Notes: generated from the sequence alone by a model not told the origin. 64,000 nucleotides of DNA from Clostridiales bacterium (GCA_003343625.1 QAKV01000005.1:1-64000); one strand, 5' to 3'; shown: positions 23,072 to 32,065, counted from the stretch's first letter. Made by a program: numbers and translations.

Positions 23072-23680
23072 TTATTTTTGCCGGTAATATCCGTTCTGCT
23101 CCAGAAACAGCCGGACGGATTCCGGCACCAGATAGCGAATCGATTTCCCCTTCTGACATCTTTCCCGGATGTCGGTAGCGGAAATTTCCAGATGGAGGGA
23201 AGGAAGCAGGTATACGCGGGTATGATATTTTTGCATCAGATGCTCTGCCTGGCACAAAAGCTGCGCATCCTGCTGTCCATCCCGAACCGCCGCCAGCGTG
23301 ATGCTTCCGGAAAAAATCCGCTCGGGTTCCTTCCACGTTTCCATATGAAACAGGGTGTCCGCGCCGACGATATGATACAGCTGCGCGCCCGGAAACCGGC
23401 GTCCCAGTTCCTCGATGGTATCGCAGGTATAGGAATTCCCCGTCCGCATCACCTCCAGATCGGAAACCTGAAAGAAAGGATTATCCGCGGCCGCCCTCCT
23501 CACCATCTCCAGGCGAACCGCGCCGGGAAGGATTTCCTTTGGATCCTTCATATAGGAACAGCCGCTGGGAATCAGGATAACCTCATCCAGCTCCCATTCC
23601 TGTCGGGCTGTCTCCGCCAAGAGCAAATGACCGTTGTGGATGGGATTAAACGTTCCCCCCAGCACTCCGATTCTCTTCAT
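23072..23680 (-). CDS. nadD: Nicotinate-nucleotide adenylyltransferase
   Basis: 202 residues. Nucleotidyltransferase signature GGTFNPIHNGHLLLAE near the N terminus and the ISATDIRER motif near the C terminus (ISxTxxR). It makes deamido-NAD from nicotinate mononucleotide and ATP. Lies 29 bases downstream of yhbY. Confidence 0.96.
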   Translation of the reverse strand: MKRIGVLGGTFNPIHNGHLLLAETARQEWELDEVILIPSGCSYMKDPKEILPGAVRLEMVRRAAADNPFFQVSDLEVMRTGNSYTCDTIEELGRRFPGAQLYHIVGADTLFHMETWKEPERIFSGSITLAAVRDGQQDAQLLCQAEHLMQKYHTRVYLLPSLHLEISATDIRERCQKGKSIRYLVPESVRLFLEQNGYYRQK

Positions 23681-23709
23681 CCTGACCTCCGTTGCTCAGA
23701 AGCATCCGC

Positions 23710-24009
23710 CTACTGGGGAAGCTCTATTTTTTTATGATCTTTGTTTTCCTTATATAAGACGAACTTCTTTCCGATCACCTGCACCACCGTGGAGTGGGTG
23801 CGTTCCGCAACCATCTGGGCGATCTGTCGCGGATCGTCAAAACAGTTTTTGAGCACGGAAATCTTGATGAGTTCCCGTGTATTAAAAGCCTCCGCAATAG
23901 CCGCGGTCCCTTCCGGGGTCAGGCTGGATTTCCCGATCTGAAAAATGGGTTCCAGACTGCTGGCCAGCTTCATCAGATAAGCCCTCTGCTTGCTCGTCAA
24001 TGCGTTCAT
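23710..24009 (-). CDS. yhbY: YhbY/CRM-domain RNA-binding protein
   Basis: Start at MNALTSKQRAYLMKLASSL because GAGGAG lies seven bases upstream; the longer frame would overlap obgE. 99 residues. Single CRM domain with the IGKSSLT and ALNTREL-like (EAFNTRELIKISVLKN) motifs. It binds pre-50S ribosomal particles. Placed between obgE and nadD as in other Firmicutes. Confidence 0.94.
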   Translation of the reverse strand: MNALTSKQRAYLMKLASSLEPIFQIGKSSLTPEGTAAIAEAFNTRELIKISVLKNCFDDPRQIAQMVAERTHSTVVQVIGKKFVLYKENKDHKKIELPQ

Positions 24010-24020
24010 TCCTGATCTCC

Positions 24021-25310
24021 TCACTTGTAATAATCAAAGGAAAGGCCGTACATGCGAACCGTATCCCCCTCTTCGATGCCGAGTTGTTCCAGTTGCTCCA
24101 GGATTCCGGATTCCTTCAGGAAATTCTGGAAAAAGGCAAATCCCTTTTCGGATTCCAGATTGGTATAACCCAGCATCTTCTCGATGCGCGGGCCTTCGAT
24201 GACATATTCGTCTTCCAGCTCATCGTAGGTGACGGTGAAAGGCTCGTCCGAAACGGCGAGCGCCATTTCTGGGAAGTATTCCTGCTCGAATACGGTGGGG
24301 CCTTCCGTCATCCCATCCAGCAAGGAACGCACGTAATAGAGCAGTTCCCGCATCCCCTGCCCGCTCACTGCGGAAATCGGGAAGACCCGAATTCCTTTTG
24401 ATTCGAATTCGGCCCGAATCCTCTCCAGCGGGGAATCCTCCGCATCGAATATGGCGTCCATTTTATTGGCCGCGATGACCTGGGGCTTTCGGGCCAAAGT
24501 ATGGCTGTAGTTTTCCAGCTCGCGATTGATGGCGTAAATATCCTCTACCGGATCCCGCCCTTCCGTGCCGGCGGCATCCACCACGTGAATGAGCACCTTC
24601 GTTCGTTCCACGTGGCGCAAAAACTCGTGCCCTAAGCCCACGCCCTCGGAAGCGCCCTCGATGAGACCGGGGATATCCGCGATGACAAACCCCTTCGCAT
24701 CGTCCAGATCCACCACTCCCAGATGGGGATTCAGGGTGGTGAAATGGTAGTTGGCAATTTTGGGTCTTGCGTTCGTCACCCGGGACAAAAAGGTGGACTT
24801 TCCCACGTTCGGGAAGCCTACCAGGCCCACGTCCGCGATGACCTTCAGCTCCAGCAAAAGCTCCAGCTCTTTGGCGGGTTGCCCGGGCTGAGCGTATTTG
24901 GGCGCCTGCATGGTGCTGGTGGCATAATGTTGGTTACCGTTTCCGCCCCGGCCTCCGGTCAGCAGCACGATCCTTTTGTTATCGCCGGACATATCCGCGA
25001 TCACTTTGCCGGTATGGAATTCCCGGATTACTGTCCCTTCAGGTACCTTGATAACGATATCCTGTCCGTCTTTGCCGCGGCAGTTCTTTTTGCCGCCTTC
25101 CTGACCGTCGCCGGCCTTATATTTTCCCGTATGGCGGAAATCCGTCAGGGTGTTGAGCCCTTCGTCCACGACGAAGATCACGTCTCCGCCCCGGCCGCCG
25201 TCCCCACCGTCAGGGCCGCCTGCCGGTACGAATTTCTCCCGTCGAAAGGATACGTGGCCATCTCCGCCTTTTCCGCTTCTGACATAGATTTTCGCTCTGT
25301 CCGCAAACAT
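24021..25310 (-). CDS. obgE: GTPase Obg
   Basis: 429 residues with three domains: glycine-rich Obg fold (1-158, GGDGHVSFRREKFVPAGGPDGGDGG), GTPase (GFPNVGKSTFLS P-loop, DIPGLIEGASEG switch, NKMD), and the OCT C-terminal domain. Involved in 50S assembly and stress control. Separated from rpmA by a terminator, so probably has its own promoter although the two are commonly co-transcribed. Confidence 0.97.
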   Translation of the reverse strand: MFADRAKIYVRSGKGGDGHVSFRREKFVPAGGPDGGDGGRGGDVIFVVDEGLNTLTDFRHTGKYKAGDGQEGGKKNCRGKDGQDIVIKVPEGTVIREFHTGKVIADMSGDNKRIVLLTGGRGGNGNQHYATSTMQAPKYAQPGQPAKELELLLELKVIADVGLVGFPNVGKSTFLSRVTNARPKIANYHFTTLNPHLGVVDLDDAKGFVIADIPGLIEGASEGVGLGHEFLRHVERTKVLIHVVDAAGTEGRDPVEDIYAINRELENYSHTLARKPQVIAANKMDAIFDAEDSPLERIRAEFESKGIRVFPISAVSGQGMRELLYYVRSLLDGMTEGPTVFEQEYFPEMALAVSDEPFTVTYDELEDEYVIEGPRIEKMLGYTNLESEKGFAFFQNFLKESGILEQLEQLGIEEGDTVRMYGLSFDYYK

Positions 25311-25431
25311 CGATTTCTTTCCTCTCCTATCCGATCATACGGATATGACTGTTGCTGTCGATCGCTGCCGGCCTTTTGATGCGGCAGGAAAAATAATAGT
25401 TCCAGCAATATTTTCGCGTTTCCTGTCGTAT

Positions 25432-25464
25432 CAAAAAGCCCCAGACATTTCTGTTTGGGGCCTT
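25432..25464 (-). terminator. Terminator after rpmA
   Basis: On the minus strand GGCCCCA pairs with TGGGGCT and is followed by TTTTGA. It ends the rplU-prp-rpmA operon before obgE. Confidence 0.85.
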
Positions 25465-25467
25465 TCT

Positions 25468-25752
25468 TCACTGTTCTACCGGATATACGGAAGCCTGTTT
25501 TTTATCTCTTCCTTTTCTTTCGAATCTCAGCACGCCGTCAACCTTTGCAAATAATGTATCGTCTCCGCCGATGCCGACATTGATGCCGGGATGAATTCTC
25601 GTTCCGCGCTGTCTGTAAAGGATGTTGCCTGCCTTCACGAACTGCCCGTCCGCTCTCTTGGCGCCGAGTCTCTTGGATTCGGAATCTCTGCCGTTCTTCG
25701 TAGAGCCGACACCCTTTTTATGAGCAAAAAACTGAAGGTTCAGTTGAAGCAT
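25468..25752 (-). CDS. rpmA: 50S ribosomal protein L27
   Basis: 94 residues. The N terminus [18 protein letters not shown] has the Firmicutes extension ending LNLQFF, which the Prp protease cuts before AHKKG; the adjacent prp gene supplies the enzyme. Rest of the protein is canonical ([40 protein letters not shown]). Confidence 0.98.
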   Translation of the reverse strand: MLQLNLQFFAHKKGVGSTKNGRDSESKRLGAKRADGQFVKAGNILYRQRGTRIHPGINVGIGGDDTLFAKVDGVLRFERKGRDKKQASVYPVEQ

Positions 25753-25755
25753 TTG

Positions 25756-26082
25756 TTACACCTCCTCGATTTTCAGTCTCAGGTACTTCTTCCCGTACTG
25801 CTGGCCTATGCTCTGCAGGCCGAGCACCATGGTATCCATGAGAAGGATAGCCTTTTCCCCGATTGGAAAGGGAAACTTCACATCGATGATACCGCCCTCC
25901 TCCTGAGATGATACTTCCATCTCCTCCGCAGCGAAAATCTCCATCGCATTGATCGTGTTGATCACCAAGATGGATACCGCTGCGCAGACAATATCGGATC
26001 CGCTCTGCGCATATCCTGCATGGCCGCTGCACGTAAAGCCACTGTACCTGCCATTCGTCTTTTTGATTACGATCTTCGTCAT
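25756..26082 (-). CDS. prp: Ribosomal-processing cysteine protease Prp
   Basis: 108 residues. Catalytic His in CSGHAGYAQSGSD and Cys in DIVCAAVSIL. It removes the L27 N-terminal extension, required for ribosome assembly. It lies between rplU and rpmA, three bases from rpmA, the conserved Firmicutes arrangement. Confidence 0.96.
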   Translation of the reverse strand: MTKIVIKKTNGRYSGFTCSGHAGYAQSGSDIVCAAVSILVINTINAMEIFAAEEMEVSSQEEGGIIDVKFPFPIGEKAILLMDTMVLGLQSIGQQYGKKYLRLKIEEV

Positions 26083-26101
26083 AAAACGGTCAGCTGAAAA
26101 C

Positions 26102-26407
26102 TCAGCCGTTGATCTTCTCGATCTTCACCTGCGTGTAAGCCTGTCTATGACCATTTTTCTTGTGGTAACCGGTCTTTCTCTTATACTTGTAAACGATTAC
26201 CTTCTTGCCTTTGCCTTCGCCCACAACCGTAGCAGTTACAGTTGCGTTCGCCACGTCGGCGCCGACTTTCAGGCCGTTGTCGCTTACCGCGATTACCTGA
26301 TCAAAAGTAACAGTTTCACCGGTCGCTGCGGAAAGTTTTTCCACTTTCAGGACATCGCCCTCAGCGACTTTGTACTGTTTGCCACCAGTAGCAATAATTG
26401 CGTACAT
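26102..26407 (-). CDS. rplU: 50S ribosomal protein L21
   Basis: Start at [18 protein letters not shown] because AGGAGGTG lies upstream; a frame extension adds only MSW. 101 residues, ending [25 protein letters not shown] as in the family. First gene of rplU-prp-rpmA. Confidence 0.98.
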   Translation of the reverse strand: MYAIIATGGKQYKVAEGDVLKVEKLSAATGETVTFDQVIAVSDNGLKVGADVANATVTATVVGEGKGKKVIVYKYKRKTGYHKKNGHRQAYTQVKIEKING

Positions 26408-26489
26408 CCAGGACACCTCCTATCAAAGCGTTAATATAAATTAACGTTACTCGCTAACTTCGGTGACGCCGTATGGGCGTACTTCTACC
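26408..26489 (-). promoter_or_regulatory. rplU 5' leader, probable L21 autoregulatory element
   Basis: The 5' untranslated region can fold into a stem with GGT/ACC outside and ACGCC/GGCGT inside (26462-26489), and a hairpin CGTTAAT/ATTAACG (26429-26446) just before the ribosome site. Firmicutes rplU genes usually carry an L21 leader; I have not matched the consensus, so family membership is inference. Confidence 0.5.
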
Positions 26490-26511
26490 TCGTTATGCGG
26501 CATACTCATAA

Positions 26512-26540
26512 AGCTTAGCATCGAAGCAGAGATTTGTCAA
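26512..26540 (-). promoter_or_regulatory. Promoter of the rplU operon
   Basis: On the minus strand TTGACA (26535-26540), 17-base spacer, extended -10 TGC-TAAGCT (26512-26517). The rluD stop lies 8 bases upstream of the -35. Confidence 0.6.
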
Positions 26541-26547
26541 GGAAAAT

Positions 26548-27459
26548 TTACAGAATCCGAAGAAGATGTTCGAAATAATCCGGCAGAGGGGCACAGGTTT
26601 CGATGTACTCCCCTGTTGTGGGCTGGACGAAGCCCAGAATCATGGCGTGCAGGGTCTGCCCCTCCAGAGAAGGAAAGGGACATTTTTTCGGCCCGTAGAC
26701 CGCATCCCCCAAAAGAGGGTGTCCCAGAGAAGCCATATGAACCCGAATCTGATGGGTTCGTCCGGTCTCGAGCCGGCATTCTATATAAGTATAGCCGGTA
26801 AAACGCTGCAGGATCCGGTAATGAGTCACGGCTTCTTTTCCGTTTTTCCGGTTGATCGCCATCTTCTTGCGGTCTCCAGGATCCCGGCCGATAGGAGCGT
26901 CTATCGTGCCCTCCTCTTCCTGCAGATTGCCGCAGACGATAGCCCGGTAACGCCGGACGATGGAATGATCCTTCAGCTGCTGAGCGATGGAGCGATGAGA
27001 CGCATCGTTTTTGCAGACCAGAACCGATCCCGTGGTGTCCTTATCGATCCGATGGACGATGCCGGGGCGCAGGACGCCGTTAATGCCGGAAAGCTGCCCT
27101 TTACAGTGAAAGAGGACGGCATTGACCAGAGTATGGCTGTAATGACCGGCTGCGGGATGCACCACCATGCCTTTTGGCTTGTTGACCACCAGCAGGTCGT
27201 CGTCTTCATAGAGAATGTCCAGCGGAATCTCTTCGGGAAGGATTTCCGGCTCCACCGCTTCCGGCAGGAAGAAGGCTACTTCATCATCCGCGCTCACGCG
27301 AAAATTTTGGCGCACCGTCTTCCCGTTAACCTCCACACACCCTTCCCGGATCATTTTCTGAATATAGGAACGGGACAGGGAATCCATCAGCGAAGCGATG
27401 CATTTATCGATCCGTTCTTCTTCCTGTTCGGAAGAAATCTGAAAGCGAAACAGGCTCAT
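26548..27459 (-). CDS. rluD: RluD-type 23S rRNA pseudouridine synthase
   Basis: 303 residues. N-terminal S4 domain (ERIDKCIASLMDSLSRSYIQKMIREGCVEVNGK), then the catalytic domain with Asp in VHRIDKDTTGSVLVCK (HRLDxxTSG motif, here HRIDKDTTG) and LVVNKPKGMVVHPAAGHYSHTLVNAL-like segment. It isomerises uridines in helix 69 of 23S rRNA. Overlaps lspA by four bases (ATGA). Confidence 0.93.
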   Translation of the reverse strand: MSLFRFQISSEQEEERIDKCIASLMDSLSRSYIQKMIREGCVEVNGKTVRQNFRVSADDEVAFFLPEAVEPEILPEEIPLDILYEDDDLLVVNKPKGMVVHPAAGHYSHTLVNAVLFHCKGQLSGINGVLRPGIVHRIDKDTTGSVLVCKNDASHRSIAQQLKDHSIVRRYRAIVCGNLQEEEGTIDAPIGRDPGDRKKMAINRKNGKEAVTHYRILQRFTGYTYIECRLETGRTHQIRVHMASLGHPLLGDAVYGPKKCPFPSLEGQTLHAMILGFVQPTTGEYIETCAPLPDYFEHLLRIL

Positions 27460-27977
27460 TTCGTCCCTCTCTTTTTACGGCTCAGAAAAGCGAAATCCTC
27501 TTCCTGATAATGGCCGAAGAAAACCAGGACCAACGCGATGACGCACACGCAGGTGATTAACATATCCGCCACGTTGAAAATCGGGAAGTCGATGAGCCGG
27601 ATGTAGATGAAATCGATGACGTAGTCGAGCCTTAACCGGTCGATGAAGTTCCCGAGTGCTCCGGCCATCAGAAGCCCTCCGGTCACGTGCCAGACACGAT
27701 ATTTCTTTTCGGAAGGCATCCGGGTGAGAACATAAAAACAAAGGGCCAGAATCAAACAGGTCATAACCACGAAGAAAATTTTCTGGTTCTGCAGCATGCC
27801 GAACGCAGCGCCCCTGTTTTCCAGATAGCGCAGTTCCAGCACGCCGGGGATCAGAGGGATCGCGGGTTGATCTTTCAGATAGGTCACGGCCAGATATTTG
27901 GTGAATTGATCCAAGAAGACACCGAGCAGGGCGATGCACAGATCCGCCCAGAACAGTTTTTCGATTTTATGCTTCAT
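27456..27977 (-). CDS. lspA: Lipoprotein signal peptidase
   Basis: 173 residues, four membrane helices. Catalytic aspartates in GALGNFIDRLRLDYVIDFI and FPIFNVADMLI, plus ENRGAAFGMLQ. It cleaves lipoprotein signal peptides after lipid attachment. Followed by rluD, a typical pair; begins three bases after aroB ends. Confidence 0.96.
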   Translation of the reverse strand: MKHKIEKLFWADLCIALLGVFLDQFTKYLAVTYLKDQPAIPLIPGVLELRYLENRGAAFGMLQNQKIFFVVMTCLILALCFYVLTRMPSEKKYRVWHVTGGLLMAGALGNFIDRLRLDYVIDFIYIRLIDFPIFNVADMLITCVCVIALVLVFFGHYQEEDFAFLSRKKRGTK

Positions 27978-27979
27978 CT

Positions 27980-29077
27980 TCAGCCCTCTTCTTTGAAGTT
28001 CAGTTCTTCCACGGCGGAGGAGATTTCTCCGTCGGTTACCTTCTCGTCCAGCGCCGCCTGACCGATTCCGTCCAGCAGGACGAAACGGATATGCCCGCCG
28101 TCCATCTTCTTATCGGACTTCGTCAGCGCTACGATTCTGTCCACATCCAGATCGTCCGCGGAGATGGGCAGCTGGAATGGGACGAACATATCGCGGATCT
28201 CATAATACTCTTCCATTTCGATTCTTCCTTTTTTCCAGGAAATATATGCGGCGGCCACGCAACCCAGGGCCACGCATTCCCCGTGCAGGAGAGAAAAGCC
28301 GCTGTTCTTTTCGATGGCGTGGCCGATGGTGTGGCCGAAGTTCAGAAGGGCCCGCTCCCCCCTTTCTTCCGGATCTTTCTCCACAATCTCCCGCTTGATC
28401 TCGCAGCTGCGCCATATCATGCGCTTTAAGGTTTCGGGATCCCGGGCGCAGATTTCATACATGTTTTTGATCAGCCATTCGTAATAGCGGCTGTCCCGGA
28501 TCAAGCCGTGCTTCATCACTTCCGCGAATCCGTTGTAAAATTGTCTGGGCTCCAGCGTCTGAAGCGTATCGGGGTTAATATAGACCAGGGAAGGCATATG
28601 AAAGGCGCCGACCATATTCTTGTACGCATCGAAGTCCACCCCCGTCTTCCCGCCGATGCTGGAATCCACCTGGGCCAACAGGGTGGTGGGGATCTGGATG
28701 AAATCGATGCCCCTCAAATAGGTGGCGGCGGCGAACCCGGTCAGATCCCCCACCACGCCTCCGCCCAGGGCGATCAGCACATCCTTGCGGTCGAAGCGAT
28801 GCCCGATCAGAAACGCATACAGCTTCTGTACGGTATCGAGCGTCTTATGTTCTTCCCCGGCAGGAAAGGAAAAGACTTCACAGGCTGAAAAGACGCCCTC
28901 CAGCGCGCCCTTTACCTGAGGGACATAGAGAGGGCCCGCCCCGCTATCCGTCACGATACAGGCCTTTCTCCCGCGCTTATCCTCTCCGATCTCTGAAGGG
29001 AGACTATTGAAATCGTTGGAAAAGACGATGTCATAGCAAGGCTTCTCCTGATAGGAAACGGTCATTCTGTCCACCAT
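27980..29077 (-). CDS. aroB: 3-dehydroquinate synthase
   Basis: Start at MVDRMTVSYQEKPCYD; GGAGG lies five bases upstream at the end of the leader repeat. 365 residues. NAD-binding and active-site motifs: VTDSGAGPLY, ALGGGVVGDLTGFAAATYLRGIDFIQIPTTLLAQVDSSIGGKTGVD, LNFGHTIGHAIE. It performs step 2 of the shikimate pathway. No other aro gene is nearby. Confidence 0.96.
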   Translation of the reverse strand: MVDRMTVSYQEKPCYDIVFSNDFNSLPSEIGEDKRGRKACIVTDSGAGPLYVPQVKGALEGVFSACEVFSFPAGEEHKTLDTVQKLYAFLIGHRFDRKDVLIALGGGVVGDLTGFAAATYLRGIDFIQIPTTLLAQVDSSIGGKTGVDFDAYKNMVGAFHMPSLVYINPDTLQTLEPRQFYNGFAEVMKHGLIRDSRYYEWLIKNMYEICARDPETLKRMIWRSCEIKREIVEKDPEERGERALLNFGHTIGHAIEKNSGFSLLHGECVALGCVAAAYISWKKGRIEMEEYYEIRDMFVPFQLPISADDLDVDRIVALTKSDKKMDGGHIRFVLLDGIGQAALDEKVTDGEISSAVEELNFKEEG

Positions 29078-29186
29078 AAAAACCTCCATTCCGGAGCGTC
29101 AGCGACGGGGCGTGCCATCATAGCTATTTGTGACGCTCCGGCACAAATAACCGTGTGAAAAAAGCTATCAGGCTTCTTTTTCACAC
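29078..29186 (-). repeat. Structured leader repeat, copy B (aroB)
   Basis: On the minus strand: hairpin GTGTGAAAA/TTTTCACAC (29178-29186 with 29153-29161), second hairpin TATTTGTG/CACAAATA (29142-29149 with 29125-29132) whose loop holds CCGGAGCGT, then GATGGCACGCCCCGTCGCTG and GACGCTCCGGAATGGAGG to the ATG. The loop sequence CCGGAGCGTC (29132-29141) is perfectly complementary to GACGCTCCGG (29091-29100) next to the Shine-Dalgarno, so two folds exclude each other. Confidence 0.75.
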
Positions 29187-29207
29187 TACTTCCTTATCCG
29201 GGCCACG

Positions 29208-29260
29208 AAAAGGGGCCGCCGCACAGGCCATTTCCGGCCGCCGCGCGACAGTCCCCTTTT
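29208..29260 (-). terminator. Terminator of the sepF operon
   Basis: GC-rich inverted repeat with outer arms AAAAGGGG and CCCCTTTT and a complex GC-rich middle, 20 bases after the sepF stop on the minus strand. Confidence 0.65.
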
Positions 29261-29280
29261 ATCCCGAATTTCTCTATTGT

Positions 29281-29787
29281 TCAGATCTCCTTCACATCCA
29301 GCGAACCGCTTAAAATCTCCTGAAAATCCCCGGAAATATCCACGCTGGCAGGGGTAATGATAAAAATGAAATGCGAAATCTTCTGCAGCCTTCCGGAAAT
29401 GGCGTAGCAGGAACCGGATGCAAAATCGAGAATCCTCTGGGCGATATCCAGATCCAGCCCCTCCATATTCAGGACTACGGTTCGATTGGCCAGAAGCGTG
29501 TCCGTGATCTCGCGCTCATCTTCGATGCTGGTGGGTTTGATCACGCATACCTCCATGCCGCCCAGGCCGGTTCTCCGCTGGGACTGACGCATCGGAGTCA
29601 CTTTGGAAACAGCCTTTTTAGGGCGTTCCTCATCCTCATAGGAGTCCGCTTTTGAAATATTTTTCACCTTGGATTTTTTCTCTGCCGGAGCCGGTTCGTC
29701 GTCATCGTAATAATCATCGTCATAGTATCCGTCATCCTCTTCATCGTTCAGCTTCATGTAATTCAAAAACTTGTCCATAACTCCCAT
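29281..29787 (-). CDS. sepF: Cell division protein SepF
   Basis: Start MGVMDKFLNYMKLND is chosen because the long upstream frame is antisense-like and AAGGAG precedes this start. 168 residues: N-terminal amphipathic membrane-binding helix (MDKFLNYM), acidic Asp/Tyr-rich linker, and the SepF core (EVCVIKPTSIEDEREITDTLLANRTVVLNMEGLDLDIAQRILDFASG). It anchors FtsZ to the membrane. Follows yggS as in the ylm cluster. Confidence 0.95.
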   Translation of the reverse strand: MGVMDKFLNYMKLNDEEDDGYYDDDYYDDDEPAPAEKKSKVKNISKADSYEDEERPKKAVSKVTPMRQSQRRTGLGGMEVCVIKPTSIEDEREITDTLLANRTVVLNMEGLDLDIAQRILDFASGSCYAISGRLQKISHFIFIITPASVDISGDFQEILSGSLDVKEI

Positions 29788-29803
29788 ATTATGAAACTCT
29801 CCT

Positions 29804-30529
29804 TTATTCAGAATCAGCCGGACCGTCCGTAACTGCACTGCCCAGACTTCGCAGGCCGAAAATCCCGGTGCCCACTCTGACGTATGTGGCGCCCTCCTCC
29901 ACGGCGACCTCATAATCATTGGTCATTCCCATGGACAAAACGCTCATAGATACATTATCGACGTTTTTACGTGTTATGTCAACAGATAATTGTTTCAACA
30001 GACTGAAATATTTTCTGTTTTCCTCCGGATTTTCGGTGTATGGGGCAATCGTCATCAATCCTTTGATATGAACGGCGGGCAGTTCCGAAACCGCAGTCAC
30101 CAGGGAAAGGACTTCCTCTGGCGACACTCCGAACTTACTCTCTTCTCCGGCCGCATTCACCTCGATGAGGACATCCGTCTCCACTCCCTTTTTAACGGAT
30201 TCCCTGCTGATTTCCTCCGCCAGGCGCAGGGAATCCACGCTATGGATCAGCGCTGCGTTTCCGATCAGGTATTTGACCTTATTGCGCTGGAGATGCCCGA
30301 TCATATGCCATCGGATATCGGAGGGCAGCTGCGCCTTTTTTTCCATCAGTTCCTGAACCTTGTTCTCTCCAAAATCCCGGATGCCGGCCCGGTATGCTTC
30401 CAGAATCATGGAAACAGGCTTCGTTTTGCTGACCGCGATCAGGCTGGCCGCCCGGGAAGGCCGACCTGATCTGCGCAGGCTGTCCGAGATCCTTTCCTCC
30501 ACTTCGATCAAATTTTCCGCGATAGTCAT
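29804..30529 (-). CDS. yggS: YggS/PLPBP-family PLP-homeostasis protein
   Basis: 241 residues. PLP lysine in SLIAVSKTKPVSMI, FGENKVQELMEKK, WHMIGHLQRNKVKYL, and the phosphate-binding end SVLSMGMTNDYEVAVEEGATYVRVGTGIFG are family signatures. It is a single-domain alanine-racemase fold protein that keeps PLP levels balanced. Lies directly before sepF, as ylmE does in Bacillus. Confidence 0.94.
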   Translation of the reverse strand: MTIAENLIEVEERISDSLRRSGRPSRAASLIAVSKTKPVSMILEAYRAGIRDFGENKVQELMEKKAQLPSDIRWHMIGHLQRNKVKYLIGNAALIHSVDSLRLAEEISRESVKKGVETDVLIEVNAAGEESKFGVSPEEVLSLVTAVSELPAVHIKGLMTIAPYTENPEENRKYFSLLKQLSVDITRKNVDNVSMSVLSMGMTNDYEVAVEEGATYVRVGTGIFGLRSLGSAVTDGPADSE

Positions 30530-30559
30530 ATTTTTCCCGTCCTCTTCTCTTCGATGTTC

Positions 30560-31960
30560 TCAATAGACGATTTCATCGTCTTTCTGAATCGCTTCCGCGT
30601 CCAGAACGATATGGTCGTAAGCGCTTAAGCCATAGGTGGTATTGGGCTGGACGATGGCGTATTCCTCGTTTTCATCGAGAATGCTCACGATCTTGAAATC
30701 CGCGTAACCTTTATTGATATTATAGACGCCGATCAGGCTGTCCGTTTTGGAAACGGTGAAGGTTTCCGTCGAATCCGGCATAACCAGGTGGTCTCCGGCC
30801 CGGAGCATGGTATCGTCCACATAATATTCCTCTTCCGTTTCCTGATAGAGCTGGGTGGGTACGAACTCCGTGGTCAGAGTGCCGTCCTCCCCGGCCGTCT
30901 CCCGCAGAACGCCGTTCTCGCCGGAATTGCCGCCTTTGGTCACGTATTCTTTCGGAATCAGGAAAAATTCTTTTTCCACAATGGCGGAAAGGGGCACTTT
31001 CAGCCCATCTTCCGAATCGGTAATCAGTTCGATATCAACGAAGCGGTCGGTGACAAAGGTAATCATGGAATTATTGAACTCCAGCTGTGCGAATACCCCT
31101 TCATCCCCTTTATCCAGAATAGTCACTTCCCCGTTTGACTCATATTGATTTTTCAAAAAACGGACTTTGACATACTCTTCCTCTTCCAGGCGGGCAGCGG
31201 TAGCCCGATCGACCTGAATGACCAGAGACCAGTTCTCGCTGGTGGAGAGCTTGTAGAGCGGATCCTGGCTGGACACCAGCTCGTTGCTGATCAGCTGCGT
31301 TTTTTCATAAGCATCCTGATCGAAATCCGCTTCCGTGATATCCTCCGGCTGCCTGTCCTCATAGCCGTCCACCGCATAGGCGATGATGCCTGACTGGGGA
31401 GCGCTGCAGAGGTTGACCGGCTGGCTGGATCCGCTGTTTAAGCTGCTCATATTCTCCAGCACATTGATATTGGCCAATTTCAGCACGGTTCCCTCCAGAT
31501 CGTATTTAAAATCGTAAACGGATTCGAAGTCGGAGCTGGAAAAGCGGGAACAATAGGAGACGATATCGGATTGAAGCTGCCGGAGATCCGTTTCGGAGAG
31601 GGCGCTGTTGTCCGCATTTTGCTCGTCCAGAATCTCCTTGAGCTGACCGCTTTCATCCACCGTACAGACCAGCTGCCCGCTCCCCACCCGTTCGCCCTCA
31701 CGGGCGTAATAGTTGATATAGCCGGAGTAGTCGCTGGTGACCACCGTTTCGTTTCGGAGCGCGATTCCCGTATACACGTTGTCTTCGGAAAGGGTTCCTA
31801 CCTGAACCGTATAGGAACGGATATGCTTGGAATTGAAAAAATACATACAGACGCAGATCGTAATATACAGAAAGATCACGCCGAAGATGATGACGCCCAG
31901 ATTGATATTCAGAGGTCTGCGATATTGTCTGATATTGCCGGAATTATGCTCTCTCTCCAA
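30560..31960 (-). CDS. HlyD-like membrane protein of the division locus
   Basis: Start set at TTG 31960 (MEREHNSGNIRQYRRPLNINLG), eight to nine bases after GAGGAG; the ATG at 32002 lies inside the loop of the terminator of the preceding gene. 466 residues: one N-terminal membrane helix (VIIFGVIFLYITICVCMYFF), then an extracytoplasmic HlyD/AcrA-type region (SGYINYYAREGERVGSGQLVCTVDESG, a biotinyl-lipoyl-like hairpin) and a long beta-rich tail. No efflux ATPase or permease is adjacent. Similar proteins flank sepF in Lachnospiraceae; role unknown, possibly envelope-related. Confidence 0.7.
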   Translation of the reverse strand: MEREHNSGNIRQYRRPLNINLGVIIFGVIFLYITICVCMYFFNSKHIRSYTVQVGTLSEDNVYTGIALRNETVVTSDYSGYINYYAREGERVGSGQLVCTVDESGQLKEILDEQNADNSALSETDLRQLQSDIVSYCSRFSSSDFESVYDFKYDLEGTVLKLANINVLENMSSLNSGSSQPVNLCSAPQSGIIAYAVDGYEDRQPEDITEADFDQDAYEKTQLISNELVSSQDPLYKLSTSENWSLVIQVDRATAARLEEEEYVKVRFLKNQYESNGEVTILDKGDEGVFAQLEFNNSMITFVTDRFVDIELITDSEDGLKVPLSAIVEKEFFLIPKEYVTKGGNSGENGVLRETAGEDGTLTTEFVPTQLYQETEEEYYVDDTMLRAGDHLVMPDSTETFTVSKTDSLIGVYNINKGYADFKIVSILDENEEYAIVQPNTTYGLSAYDHIVLDAEAIQKDDEIVY

Positions 31961-31981
31961 TGATTTGCGCTCCTCGTCTGA

Positions 31982-32014
31982 AAAAGAAGCCCCGGTTTGC
32001 ATTCCGCCGGGGCT
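31982..32014 (-). terminator. Terminator between P-loop gene and HlyD-like gene
   Basis: On the minus strand AAGCCCCGG pairs with CCGGGGCTT with an 11-base loop, followed by CTTTTTC. The downstream HlyD-like gene begins 21 bases later, so read-through or attenuation may control it. Confidence 0.8.
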
Positions 32015-32065
32015 TTGTCATATGGCACTCTCGTGCCGGGTGTTCCGATTCGATTTAACCGATTC

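Noticed and set aside
26408..26520. T-box or metabolite riboswitch before rplU
   Set aside because: No T-box sequence or specifier loop; a ribosomal protein leader fits better.
29788..29919. Longer N terminus for SepF (start at 29919)
   Set aside because: The added residues overlap yggS in another frame, lack SepF features and have no ribosome site; the membrane helix of SepF begins at MDKF.
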